A model generated the notes under the pieces. That model worked only from the letters and a program-made list of their open reading frames with translations. It was not told the DNA's origin and searched no databases. Of a stretch of 64,000 nucleotides of DNA, positions 44,401 to 55,520 are shown piece by piece. The translations under genes and the position numbers were made by a program. Each line of letters opens with the position of its first letter. Position 1 is the first letter of the stretch. Source of the stretch: Coenobita brevimanus (taxonomy: Eukaryota; Arthropoda; Malacostraca; Decapoda; Coenobitidae); contig CM064670.1 in the NCBI GenBank assembly GCA_032717465.1, positions 13,422,431 to 13,486,430 of the forward strand. Reading direction: 5' to 3'.

Positions 44401-45183
44401 ATAACACCAAGACTCAATGCTTTGAGGTCACTTGCCCATACAACATTTGGACATAACAAAGAAACCACCACCACAGTATACAAATAATACATACGTTCAG
44501 TGATGAATTATGCAAGCCCTGCCTGGGTTTCTAACCTCACCAAAACACACTACAACACTCTACAGTCCTTACAGAACAAGGCCCTAAAAATAATCACAGG
44601 CTGCACAGCTACTACACCCACAGACCACCAACATCAAGAAACCAAAGTCCTCAAAGTCAAGGATCACCTAGACATGAGAGGCACCCAGTTTCTTGCTGCA
44701 GCCTCAACGAACCCACAACATCCACTACAGTACATGGCAGCACATCCACCCACACCAAGGAACATCAAAACAACACCCACCACACGATACCTTACACAAA
44801 TACTGTCATCTCTCCCCCCTCCCCCACCTCAGACCAGCTTCCAGAAGCATATCCACACTCAGATCACTCGCCGCTCCATTCAGTCACTTAAAGACAACAC
44901 ACAGCTGCATGCACGGCCTCCTGACATCCACCCTTCTGAATCCTATCTCTCTCGTGAGGACAGGGTCCACCTGGCCAGGCTGAGATGTGGGCACCATCCA
45001 GCCCTCTTAAGCTACCTGAAGAGGCTGGATGACTCCGTTGCTGATGCCAGTCCAGGATGCAACACAGCACCCCATACTATTAAGCACATTATGGAAGACT
45101 GCATTGCACACAATCTGTGGGAAAGCCCGGTCTCGGCCATGGCCTTCCTGAGGGACTCGGGGCTGTTCAGCCAGACTGCCTAG
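41467..45183 (+). pseudogene. LINE-C polyprotein, interrupted
   Basis: Codons 41467-42753 are open (428 aa). The 2A-like DIESNPGP is at 41686-41709. A Cys/His cluster follows (SVQCNSLKNWTHYTC...WTCSLC), a PHD-like finger missing its first Cys. A proline-rich linker is at 41880-42080, then the endonuclease start IKILQLNIDGINTKIHELTQ, ILQETKLHR, GGGSGLITLVHKS and ILGGDFNTKSSAW. After frame changes come GSDHLPIIITT (~42750) and RT motifs SSAYGPDNIS (~43450), HRPITLLCTPSKVTERL, LVTLDISKAFDAIP (~43830), NGVPQGSVLSPTLFNLYMHD (~44010) and SYADDITLTC (~44103). A C-terminal tail has CNTAPHTIKHIMEDC. Stops at ~43045, 43930, 44375 and 44487 show it is dead. Confidence 0.75.
41686..41709 (+). other. 2A-like (NPGP) ribosome-skipping motif in LINE-C
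   Basis: In frame with the LINE-C protein the codons read D-I-E-S-N-P-G-P, preceded by LPLAR. The DxExNPGP signature is what makes ribosomes skip the last Gly-Pro bond and release two proteins. The upstream context is imperfect: Arg stands where most active 2A sequences have Gly just before Asp. If active, the ~80-residue leader would be separated from the finger-endonuclease-RT part. Confidence 0.7.
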
Positions 45184-45189
45184 GGAACA

Positions 45190-46110
45190 ACTACTACTAC
45201 AGTACTGCCTAACCTAACCAATCAACCTAAATTAACCTACCCAAACAGCCTAATGTGACAACCAATCAAATAACAACCTAACCTAACACTGCCTAGCTGA
45301 ACAACCTACCTAGCAAGCTAAAGTTATTTAACCTATCCTTAACCTAGGCCAGAAGATTCCAGATTCTTCTTGGTCATTCCCCACTTATGTCAGAAAATCT
45401 TTCATGATTTCTCTGTAACTAAATAAATACACTCTAGACTTAATTTTAAAATGTGATGGCATGAAATTTTGTGGAAAAAAAAAAAAAAAGCATGTTATGG
45501 GAATATCATAAAGATTTTTGTAGCATGACATTTATCTGAGGACACAAATTGTGTCCTTATTCTTAAAAGGCATAAATCAAAAGCCAAAAAGCATTTCACC
45601 ATCTATCGAATCTGTAACCAACACATAAAAGTCTTTTTTGACCATTCTGGCTTTTTCTGTTTCCCCTTTCGAATGCCCTAATTCTCCCTGCCCCCCTCCC
45701 CTAAGTTAAACTTAAATTAACATAACCTTACTTAAACCAAGCTAAACTTAACCTACTCCATCCCAAAAACAAACTACCCTAACCTAAACTAAACCTACAC
45801 ACCCATAACAACCCAGGTTTAAATGAACCCAATCTAATCTAAACTTAAAGACATCTAAACTTAAACTAACCCAACCTAACCTTAAACTAGCCTAATCTAC
45901 CCCAACACTAACCTAACCTTAAATTATTAACTAAAACTTAAATTACACTAACATTAACCTAACTCAATCCAGGAATAAAGTGACCTAACTTAGCCTAGAC
46001 CTACACCAACCTAACAACTCAAACTAAACCAGTGTAACCTAAACTTAAACCTAACCTCAACTTAAACCTAACCTAACCTTAGAGTAACATAACCTAGCCT
46101 AACCTACCTT
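45190..46110. repeat. Long degenerate CCTAA / AACCTTAA tract
   Basis: Two blocks, 45205-45350 and 45700-46110, consist mostly of CTAACCTAAACTTAAACC-like words. About 350 bp of AT-rich sequence lies between them (containing an A run at 45475-45490). It is too diverged for a live telomere and reads as an old interstitial telomere-like or satellite tract. Confidence 0.7.
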
Positions 46111-48544
46111 GAGAAATAATATTTGAAAAAAGGGCTTTTGTTCTAGAGGGTTGACCAATTAGGCTATATTCCATGGGGCTTTCATCCTGACAGAAAAATA
46201 CTGTACTGCACAACACACTACAGTCAACCCCCACTATTCACGGGTTCGCATATTCACAGATTTTTCTGGAAAATTAGTTCAAGAATTTCCTGCTTTTCCC
46301 CCCAGCATCAGCTATTCCTAGTGGTTCATCAGTGATTTTTTTGCATAATTTTTGTGAGAAATACTATCCTATACAGTTAAATATACAGTTAAACTGTGCA
46401 GTTACCCTGTATAGGTATGTGCTGTTCACCACACAGCAAACTCTCATCATCATTGCATGGTGAGTACAATGCACTGTACCAAAAAGGCTTGTGTATCATC
46501 CAGTATTGTCTTATGAGGAAATATTAACGTGCCATAAATTGCATTTGCAGGTGTTATAGTGGGTTTGTAGGCAACAGGAATAGCTAAATTGAAATCAGTG
46601 ACTTCTCTGGTAGGTTTGGACTATTTACAGAATTCAACATTCACAAGATGTTTCCGCCCAATAGAGAGGGGCCCGAACCTGGGAGTAGCGCCCCAGGAGG
46701 CTGCCCTATCAGTGGGTGTATAATGGCAGGATAGTTCCAATGCCAAGGCGCGCTTGGAGGGTGTCCCTGCAGCTGTCCTGGCAGGGTGCCCTGAAGCTAC
46801 TAACACAGCCACTGGTAAGCTGGTGGGCTAGGGGTCCCAGATCCATTGCCTGGACCTGGGACTGTGCAGTGAGTGGTGCCTGTGCTATGTCTATCCCCCT
46901 TTATTAATACTGAAGATGACAAAACAAAATAAGTTTCAAAGCAAGCCTGAGGACAGTAAATCACCCAAGGGGATGAGGGTGGGTTCATGGAATGTGGGAA
47001 GTTTGAGGGGGTGAGCGGGGGAAGTCATTGAGGCATTCAGTAGGAGGCAGGTGGATGTGGCGTGTTTGCAGGAAGTCCGGTACAGGGGTGGATCAGCCAG
47101 ATTGTTGGGAAAGACTGTTGCTATAAGTTGTTTTGGCAGGGGGGGACAGACAGATATGAAGGTGTTGGTGTGATAGCTGTGGAGAAATGGGTGGAATATG
47201 TTATGAATGTTTTCAGAGTAAGCGATAGGATATTGGTAGTGAAAATTCTGTAGGGTAGAAAGATAGCTGCGATTATATCGGCATATGCTCCACAGGCAGG
47301 ATTAGATGTAGCAGAGAAAGATAGATTTTGGGATGATTTAATACGTGTAGCAGATGGTATGCGGGATGATGAGATAGTGATTTTGGAAGGGGACTTAAAT
47401 GGTCGTGTAGGTGAAGCAGCACAAGGTTATGAAGAAGTGCATGGGGGATGTGCGTATGGTATAAAGAATGCAGAAGGGGAAAGGATACTCGAGTTTGGGT
47501 AGGCAACGGACATGATTGTGTGCAACACATATTTTAGGAAAAGAGACAGTAGGTTAATTATGTATGAGTCTGGGGGAAATAGCATTCAGATGAATTATTT
47601 TCTGGTTAGGAGGGCCGATAGGAGGTTAGTGAGGGATGTTAAAGTTATAGGAAGTGAGGAGTGTGTGCAGCAGCACAAACTATTGATTTGTGATATGGTG
47701 CTTGAACAAGTGATGAAAAAGAGGACATATGTACCTAGGAGGAAAATATGAAAGCTGAAAAACCAAGTAGTAAGGGATGCCTTCTATAGCGAGTTGAGGA
47801 GAGTGGTGGCTGAACAGGGAGCTGTAGACAGAGGCGTTAATGAACAGTACAAAGCCCTCAAGAACAATTTCTTGAGAGTTACTGATGTAACATGCAGTTG
47901 GACAAAAGGACCACCAAGACATAAAATAACTTGGTGGTGGGATGAGGGTGCAGAAGCTGCAGTTAAGGAGAAAAGAAGGCTTTTCCGGGAATGGAAGAAG
48001 GGTGGTAGCAAAGAGGAATACCTGTATTTGGCTGCCAAGCGGAGGGCTAGAAGAGAGGTATATAGGGCAAAGTCTGAGGTTACTCGATAACCTAAATCAT
48101 GGGGAAAGGAAAAATATGATATTTAGGGTGGCATGTCAGGTGAAGAGGGATAATCAGGATATTACAGGTGAGCAGTGTGTGAAGAATGATGAAGGAAGGG
48201 TAGTGGTGAACAGTGAGGATATTAAAGATGCATGGAGACAGCATTATAACCAGTTGTTGAATGAGGAGTTTGACTGGGACAGGGAAGGTTTGGAACCAGC
48301 AGATCGTGTCTGGCCCTTGGCCTTTGATTGATGCTGCTACTGTGAGTGAGGCAATAGGCAGGATGAAGGTGGGGAAGGCAGCACGTGTGTCTGGGTTGAC
48401 TGCCAAAATGTTGAAGGCCTCAGGAGATATAGGGGTGAGGTTAGTCACTGACCTGATAAATAGGATTATTTATGAATGTGTTGTCCCGGAAAACAACTAA
48501 CTAAAAAAACAAACAAGAAGCCTCGGACAAGGACTGACCAAACG

Positions 48545-51500
48545 ATGACGACCCAGGACCGGACAAAGGACTTGGTAATGAGTACATGGAATGTAAGAGA
48601 AGCGAATGATGAGGTGAAAGAGAGAGAGATTGTCCAGGTGCTTGAGGGTGTGAAAGTGGATGTATGTGGAATAACTGAAACAAAATGGAGAGGAGAAAGT
48701 GTGAGAGAATGGGAGTATGGATGGGGTATATGTGTAGGCGTAGGTGAGAATGAGAGGGCAAAGGAAGGAGTATGTATAGTTGTAAGTAAAAGATGGAAGA
48801 GGAGCATAAGACAGTATGGATCAGTTGGGTCAAGGATTGTGTGGGTAAAGTTGAAAGTTGGAATACAAATGTGGGCGATTGTGTGTGTGTGTATGCGCCA
48901 ACGCAAGATCGTGCTAGAAGAGTGAGAGAAGAGTTCTGGACAAATGTGGAAGTGTGCATGGAAAAGTTTGGAAGGAATGAGAGAGTGTTTTTGATTGGTG
49001 ATATGAATGGTAAAGTTGGGAATGTGAAGGTGGATGGAATAGTTGGGGAGTGGGGTGTGCCTGCTGAGATAGATGAGAATGGGAGTGCGTTAGTGGACAT
49101 TTGTGCTGGGAGGGGGTTGGTGATAGCCAATACCCTCTTCAGGCATAAAATGATCCACAGGTATACATGGCGAGTGATGAGAAGGGTGGGTGGTGAACTG
49201 AATGAAAGGAAGGCAATGATTGATTATGTGTGTGTGGATGAAAGGATGCGAAGATGTGTAAAGGATGCAAGAGCTTATAGAGGTTGGGGGAGTGGACTTT
49301 CTGACCACTACGTGGTGGTGGCCAGAATTAGAATGCAAGTAAGATGGAGGAATAGAAGAAGGGAAAGACGAGAGGAAGGAGTAGTTGCAAGGAGAGTGGA
49401 AAGGTTACAAGAGGATGAGTAAAAGGCAGAGTATAGGTGAGAAGTGGAGGAACGATTGGGCAAATATGAATTGGAGCAGATGGGAGACGTGGAAGGTGTG
49501 TGTCAGATATTTACAGAAGAAATATGTGCATTATGTGATGTGGTGTGTGGAAGGAAGAGAAGACGGAGGGGGGTGCAAGGAACAGCGTGGTGGACTGAAG
49601 AGGTGAAACAGGCTGTGGCACAAAAGAAGAAAGCATACAATGAATGGATGAGAAATAGGGGCGTGGAAGAAGTTGAGAGGCGGAAGAGAGAGTTATATGT
49701 GGAAAGAAAGAGAGAGGTGAAAAGATTAGTAAGAGAGAGTAAGAAGAGAGTGGATGAGGAATTTGGAAGGAATTTGAGTGTAAAGTGGAGGGACTGTAAG
49801 AAAATGTTCTGGAGAGAAGTGAAAAGAGTAAGACAGGGTGGAAGTGAAGTTAGCAGGGGAGTGAAAGATAAAAATGGTAGATTACTAGTGGAGAAGGGAG
49901 AAAAAGTGAACAGATGGAGAGAACACTTTAACCCCTACACCGCGGGCTTGCTTACCAATGACTTGCGTGTGCAGCGGGGTTATTTGGGCTCCGACAGACT
50001 CTCAAAAAATATTTGCCAAAAATCAGTTATTAGTCCTAGAATAATAAAATTACATATGCTTATGGCACATACCTTCAGCTTTCTCCTGGAATGATTGTTG
50101 AGCCTTCGTCGGTTACCGTAGGACTTGTGGAGACCTCTGAAGTAGGGTAACGAAGTCTCCACTTTACACTTCCCGACAACCCGTAATATGATTACCACAG
50201 CCAGATACAAACACTATAAACACTATTCTACAATTTTCAAGTAGTTTGGGATCCATACTAAAAAAAAAAAAACACTGTGAAAGCAATGGAAATTACGAGC
50301 TGCCTGATCGTCGCACTGGCACTAGTTCGCTCATGGTAGTCTGTCATTTATTATTCATAAAACCCCTCACACTTTATATTTCTATTACAATATAACACTT
50401 ATATATATCTACAGTCTTTATCCATAAGTTTCCTTCAGTAGTATTAGTTTATTGTCACTGTAGGGATTCAATTTCTTTCAGTAAAATACGTAGCATTCAC
50501 TTTCTCGTCCTGTATACTGGCATTGAGAGTGAATGTCACTTTCATCTTCACTCTCATAACTCATAGCATTCAGACATGCTAGAGTGAAACTCACTTTCAT
50601 TACTCCTAGGGTATATACTCGTATTCTTATAATATTACTCATTTACATTTCTATTTACGTTCTCTATTTTATTTACGTTATTTACATTTCTATTTTATTT
50701 ACACTGTGTTGTGCACTGTCACTTGAAATAACTTATAAAACTATTTTCCATTGTTCACGTATATTTACATTCATTACTTTCACTTGCTGTTTACACATTA
50801 TTTACAATTCCACTTGCACTGTTTTACTCAATAGAAAGATCGTAGTCACTCTTTTATCAATTGTCAGCCCTTTACCTCTTTCTACACGAGGTTTAGTAGG
50901 GGGTAAAGGTCACAGAGCCATTTGCATGGGGGTGAAAAAAGGCCTTGAAGTCAGCAAGATGAAGCATACGTCCTCTCACTTCGGAAGATGACAGTACACT
51001 GATAACGCAGGGGCAGCCTAGAGGCCTGCTTTAGGGGTTATTCAGAGTTACCAATATTACTTCTTGAAACAGCTAAGTCTAGCACTGATATGATTGGCAG
51101 GAAATCTAGACAATACATTATAAATTTGGTAGTTCCAGGTGAATGTAAATATTCTCCCTTCCCTCCTTACATGTATATTTATTACGAAAATAGATTAGAG
51201 GCCTACTTAGGAGATATATAATCAGAGCTACCAATGTTAAATATTGAAACAGCTTTGTGTAGCACTGATATGATTGGCAGGAAATCTAGACAATACATTA
51301 TAAATTAGGTAGTTCCAGGTGAATGTAAATATCACTTAGGCTTCTCCCTTCTCTCCTTACATGTATATTTATTACGAAAATAGATTATACGGCATATTTC
51401 AAGGGGAAAAAACAGCGAAAATTAGCGAACGAGTGCATGTGAGGTGTTGTCAGGTGATAATTAGCCAATTCCAGGTGTATGGCACTCTCACTTACCTGAT

Positions 51501-53500
51501 TTCTTTCTTGTATATATTATTTGGTATAAGAATACGACATAGGGCTTATTTCAATGGATGAAATCAGTGAAAAATTCCAGGGAAGATTTACTTAGCGTAG
51601 CATGGCCGGGCAGGCGAAAGCATAGGGTAATGGAGGGGGGGTAGGGAGGGGAGTCAAGAACGGGGAGAAATGGCTAAATTGTCAACAATGGATGGGAGTA
51701 CAGATGAGATTAGGAGTGCTGACTAGTGTTGGACATTGTCAGTACTGATAGATGATACAAGCCCCCACTTGAAAGCCCGGGTGAATTCAAAATAACACAG
51801 AATCACAAAAGCGACGCCCCGCGGTATGATCCCTTGCTCCCAAGCGTCACGAAAGTGACGCCCCGCGGTTAAGGGGTTAAGGAATTGTTGAACGTTGAGG
51901 ATGGAAGTAATGCGAGTATAAGTGGCTGGGGAATGGCTGGGAGAAGGAGGGAGGTGAGAAGACAGGAAGAAATCAGTAGGATAGAAGTTGTGGAAGCAAT
52001 GAAGAAAGTTAAATCGGGGAAAGCCCCAGGAATTGATGGAGTGTGTTGTGAAATGCTGAAGCATGGTGGAGAGATAGTAGTAGAATGGATGTGGAAGATG
52101 TGCAGATTGGCCTGGGAGGAAGGTAGAGTCCTGGAGGATTGGAAGTCAGGTATAATTATTCCCTTGTACAAAGGAAAAGGGGAAAAAGAAGTGTGTGGTA
52201 ATCATAGGGGTATTTGTCTTCTTAGTATAATAGGAAAAGTGTATGGTAGGATACTTATAGACAGAGTTAGAGAAAGAACAGAGAAATTAGTGGAGAAGAA
52301 CAGGGAGGCTTTAGGAAGGGAAGAGGTTGTGTAGATCAGATATTCATTCTTAGATCTTTAGTGGAAAAGTTTCTAGAGAAGGGAAAGAAGTTGTATGCGG
52401 CTTTCATGGATTTGGAGAAAGCATATGACAGGATGGAGAGACAAGGATGGTGGAAAGTGTTAAGAATATATGGAGTAGATGGGAAGTTGTTGAATGCTGT
52501 GAAGAGTATGTACTATGGTGTGAAGGCTGCAGTGCGTGTGGATGGTGAACTAGGTGAATTTTTCTCTTTGAAAGTTGGTTTGAAACAGGGATGTGTCATG
52601 TCTCCATGGTTGTTCAATCTGTACATGGATGGGGTAATAAAAGAGGTACAAGGTAGGGTAGTGGATGTTGGAGTGGCCCTGGTGAGAGAGGATAGTGTTT
52701 GGAAACTCCCTGTACTGTTGTTTGCAGATGATACTGTGTTGTTGAGTGAAGACGAAGGGGAGTTGCAAGGCTTGGTGGATGAGTTTGAGAGAGTGTGTAA
52801 GAAACGGAATCTAAAGGTGAATGTAGGGAAGAGTAAAGTGATGGTCTTTGAGAGAGGTGAAGTTAGTGAATGTACAGCGAGGTTGGATGGTATGGAATTG
52901 GAAAATGTGAGTATGTTTAAGTACTTGGGTAGTGTGATGAGTAAGGATGGAGGTTTGGAGGGTGAAGTGCTTCAAAGGGTACAGCAGGGAAGAAAAGTTG
53001 CTGGTTCTTTGAAAGCAGTGATAAGAAACAGGGAAGTGAGCATGGAAGTGAAAAAGTTACTGCATGACAGTATTGTGATACCAACTCTAACGTACGGAAG
53101 TGAAGCTTGGACATTGTTGGAAGGACACAAGTCAGGAGTGAGAGCAGTGGAAATGAGTTATTTAAGAGGAGCCTGTGGAGTCATGTGGAGAGACAGGCTG
53201 ATGAATGAAGATATAAATGAGCGTTGTGGTGTGGATGTGGATGTGATAGGAAGCGTTAGGAGGAACACACTGAGGTGGTTTGGCCATGTGGAGAGGATGG
53301 AGGGTGAAAGACTGACGAAGAGAGTGTATGTGAGTGAGGTGCAGGGGGGAAAAGGGAGGGGGAGGCCGAGGATGAGATGGAGGGATGGGGTGGAGAGGTA
53401 TATGAGAGAGGGGGGTGTGAGTTGGGAGCAGGGCAGAGAAATGGCGGGGGACAGGGCGACTTGGAGGCGATTTGTTTGTGGCCACCCCAAACGGGATTGA
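48545..53500 (+). pseudogene. LINE-A endonuclease-reverse transcriptase, lightly damaged
   Basis: The frame starts MTTQDRTKDLVMSTWNVREA (48545), then VDVCGITETKWRGES. A TG run at ~48888-48900 carries two extra bases, breaking the frame. It resumes with YAPTQDRARRVREE, LIGDMNGKVGNVKV and GSGLSDHYVVVARI. Point stops follow at 49421 (TAA) and 49438 (TGA), then KREVKRLVRESKKRVDEEFG. The PB-2 element interrupts at 49932-51876. RT: SGKAPGIDGV, SGIIIPLYKGKGEKEVCGNH, a 1-base loss near 52295, AAFMDLEKAYDR, LKQGCVMSPWLF and LLFADDTVLLSEDE (FADD 52731-52742). It ends GHPKRD at 53500. About five small lesions separate it from an intact frame. Confidence 0.8.
49932..51876. mobile_element. piggyBac-like non-autonomous element PB-2, copy 2, inside LINE-A
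   Basis: TTAA at 49928-49931 and 51877-51880. Termini are CCCCTACACCGCGGG (left) and CCCCTTAACCGCGGGG (right, read inward). The LINE-A copies at 13541-16043 and 59953-62479 show the unoccupied site (AACACTTTAAGGAATTGTTG in LINE sense), so the TTAA target and precise boundaries are directly supported. A ~110-bp segment is tandemly repeated at about 51075-51190 and 51230-51370 (both contain TGATTGGCAGGAAATCTAGA). No gene is seen. Confidence 0.85.
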
Positions 53501-55257
53501 GGCGTCTGGCAATAGATAGATAGATAGATAGATAGTGTTGTCCCAGATGATTGGCTGAAGAAAGTAATTGTAAATGCGTATAAAGGGAAGGGTGATGCCC
53601 TGGAAAGAGGAAATTATAGAGGTATAAAGCTTTTAGATCAGATAATGAAGGTAATGGACAGAGTTTTAGAAGGTATGATTAGAGAAAGAGTGAATATTGA
53701 TGAGATGCAGTTTGGGTTTATGCCAGGTAGGGGGACCACTGATATTATATTCATTGTTCAACAGCTTCAGGAAAAATATATTGGTAGGAGAAGGGATCTT
53801 TATTTGGTTTTTGTAGATTTGGAAAAGGCCTTTGACAGAGTCCCCAGAGAGGTGATGAAGTGGGCAATGAGAAAGCTTGGCTTGGAGGAGTGGCTGGTTA
53901 GGGTGGTTATGGCTCTATATATGGGTGCTCGCACCCAGGTAAGAGTGAATGGAGATTTGAGTGATGAGTTTTCCGTGAATGTTGGTGTGCATCAGGGGTC
54001 AGTCTTGAGTCCCATGTTGTTTATCATGGTACTTGAAGCCCTTTCATGTGACTTTAAAAACGGACTCCCGTCGGAGTTGTTGTGTGCTGATGATTTGGTG
54101 TTGATTGCAGAGAATGTAAGGGAGGCGGAGGAAAGGTTTAGGAAGTGGAGAGGTGGTATGGGGTACAAGGGTTTAAGGGTAAATGCAGATAAAACAAAAG
54201 TGATGATATCTAGGGTTGGTGGCGATACTGTCAAAGACGAGGGAGAGTGGCCATGTGCAGTTTGCCACAAGGGCGTGGGAAGTAATTCCATCTTGTGCGG
54301 TGTTTGTGATACATGGGTGCATAAGAGATGTAATGGTATCAGAGGTAGACTGCGAGATAATGCTGATTTTATGTGTACAGCATGTCAGAGTGAGCAGGTG
54401 GAGACTGTCAGATGTGAAAGGATTGAACTTGCTGGTGAATCTCTTGAGTGTGTGGAAGAGTTTTGTTATTTGGGAGACATGTTGTGTGCTGGAGGTGGGG
54501 CTGGAGCTAGCTCTGTGGCTAGGGTGAGAAGTGGTTGGAAGAAGTTCAGGGAGCTCTAGCCTCTCCTGACATTGAGAGGACTCTCCCTACATGCTAAGGG
54601 GTCTTTGTATGCACCATGTGTTAGGAGTGTAATGCTGTATGGTAGTGAGACCTAGGCAGTGAAGGAGGAAGATATTCGCCGGCTCAGACGTACAGAAATG
54701 ACAATGATTAGGTGGATGTGCAGTGCGTCCCTGCATCCAAGGCCTGGAGGGACTGGGTTTACGATGGAAGAGTTGAGAGGTAGGATGGGACTGGAATGTA
54801 TTGGTGTTGTGATGAGGAGAGGTAGATTGAGATGGTTTGGACATGTGGAGAGGATGGGGGATGAAAACTGGGTGAGGAAGGTGAGAAGTGTTAATAATGA
54901 GGGTGGGGTTATGAGGGTAGACTGAGAAAGACATGGAACGAGGTCATTAAGTGTGACCTCAGGGTTAAGGGACTGCACAGGGAGGCTGCAATGGATCGTG
55001 CAGCATGGAGAGCCGTCATTAGGTGACCAAGGCCGACACATGCAAGCATGTTGGAGCCTTTAAAAACAAAAATGAAAATGAACACCCACAAATAGCGGGA
55101 CCTAACTACATACTACTGTACAGAACTGCACCTTACACCATTACACTCTGTACAACACTATAGTTTTATATAATAAGGCAAACTTTAAGATTGTACAGCA
55201 CTAATTTACACTACTGTACAATACACTACACTGTACACTGTTGAATACCACCCCTAT

Positions 55258-55520
55258 GCAGTAAACTACCCATCCATCATCCAGTCCTATGTCGTCCCAT
55301 GAGGAACATGGAAACCTGGGGCTAGTTAAGTTGGTCTTGACATTTAAGATGAAAGTGACCAGCCTCACTCCCCCCATGAGTGGCATTGGGTGAGCAATTA
55401 ACCCCAACTACTTCGTGGATATAACCTACTGTACACAGGCTCAATCCCATTGGAGCACCATAATTACCCACTAAACCACCAGGTGCCATAATTTGGTTAC
55501 ATGGTTACCCAATATAGTTA
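55258..55520 (-). mobile_element. tRNA-derived SINE family 3, copy 2
   Basis: The minus strand has GGCACCTGGTGGTTTAGTGG (A box) and GGGATTGAGCC (possible B box). The body matches 25386-25690, and the end is GACATAGGACTGGATGATGG with a short GGAT tail. It is less clean than copy 1 but aligns throughout. Confidence 0.55.

Larger units (their letters stand above)
41461..45183 (+). mobile_element. LINE-C, non-LTR element with a 2A-like motif
   Basis: An almost complete LINE lies between two CCTAA-type tracts. Order: a short N-terminal region, a 2A-like motif, a degenerate PHD-like zinc finger, a long proline-rich stretch, an endonuclease, an RT and a C-terminal CysHis region. The sense strand is strikingly poor in G and rich in A and C. 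The exact ends are not certain: CCTAA words resume at about 41460 on the left and 45215 on the right. The RT type looks Jockey/CR1/I-like. Confidence 0.75.
48488..53534 (+). mobile_element. LINE-A copy, near full length, inserted into LINE-D
   Basis: The 10-bp GTGTTGTCCC is repeated perfectly at 48478-48487 and 53535-53544, and joining the flanks restores the LINE-D frame. Without the PB-2 element inside it, the copy is ~3.1 kb. Its 5' end is slightly shorter than the 4612 copy. The 3' end is GGCGTCTGGCAATAGATAGA with a pure GATA tail (53508-53534). Confidence 0.9.
46974..55025 (+). pseudogene. LINE-D endonuclease-reverse transcriptase with PHD-like finger
   Basis: Endonuclease: MRVGSWNVGSLRG at 46974, then VACLQEVRYRG, AAIISAYAPQAG (~47265) and ILEGDLNGRVGEAAQGYEE. 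RT start: SGLTAKMLKASGDIGV (~48393) to IIYECVVP at 48487. The frame resumes at 53545: VPDDWLKKVIVNAYKGKGDA, MQFGFMPGRGTTDIIFIVQQ, LVFVDLEKAFDRVPRE (~53810), VHQGSVLSPMLF and LLCADDLVLIAENV (~54080). A C4HC3 finger is at 54254-54384 (residues ~204-247 of the second piece). The C-terminus has RLRWFGHVERMGDENWVRKV. Several stops (for example ~47012, 47252, 47501, 47749, 48088, 54557) and frame changes make it inactive. Confidence 0.75.
46647..55080 (+). mobile_element. LINE-D, interrupted by a LINE-A
   Basis: Flanking AACATTCACAA (46636-46646) and AACACCCACAA (55081-55091) match at 9 of 11, a decayed target duplication. A ~330-bp 5' UTR precedes the coding region. The RT is split at VVP by a LINE-A with its own perfect duplication. 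The 3' end is AAAACAAAAATGAAAATG, a short A-rich/ATGA tail. It is a different family from LINE-A, with YKGKGDALERGNYRGIKLLD and a CADD catalytic motif. Confidence 0.75.
46221..55108. mobile_element. Tigger-like MITE Tig-W, the outermost of a four-level nest
   Basis: The left end is CAGTCAACCCCCACTATTCA with TA before it. About 9 kb away, 55083-55108 (CACCCACAAATAGCGGGACC, then TAACTA) matches its inverted complement at roughly 70-75%. The two pieces are separated by LINE-D. The pairing is supported by the LINE-D target duplication lying at both junctions. The right end is diverged, and its TA has become CA. Confidence 0.5.

Noticed and set aside
45190..46110. CCTAA-rich tract as a chromosome end
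   Set aside because: It lies inside an SF3B3 intron, is highly degenerate and is bounded by unique sequence on both sides. It is interstitial.
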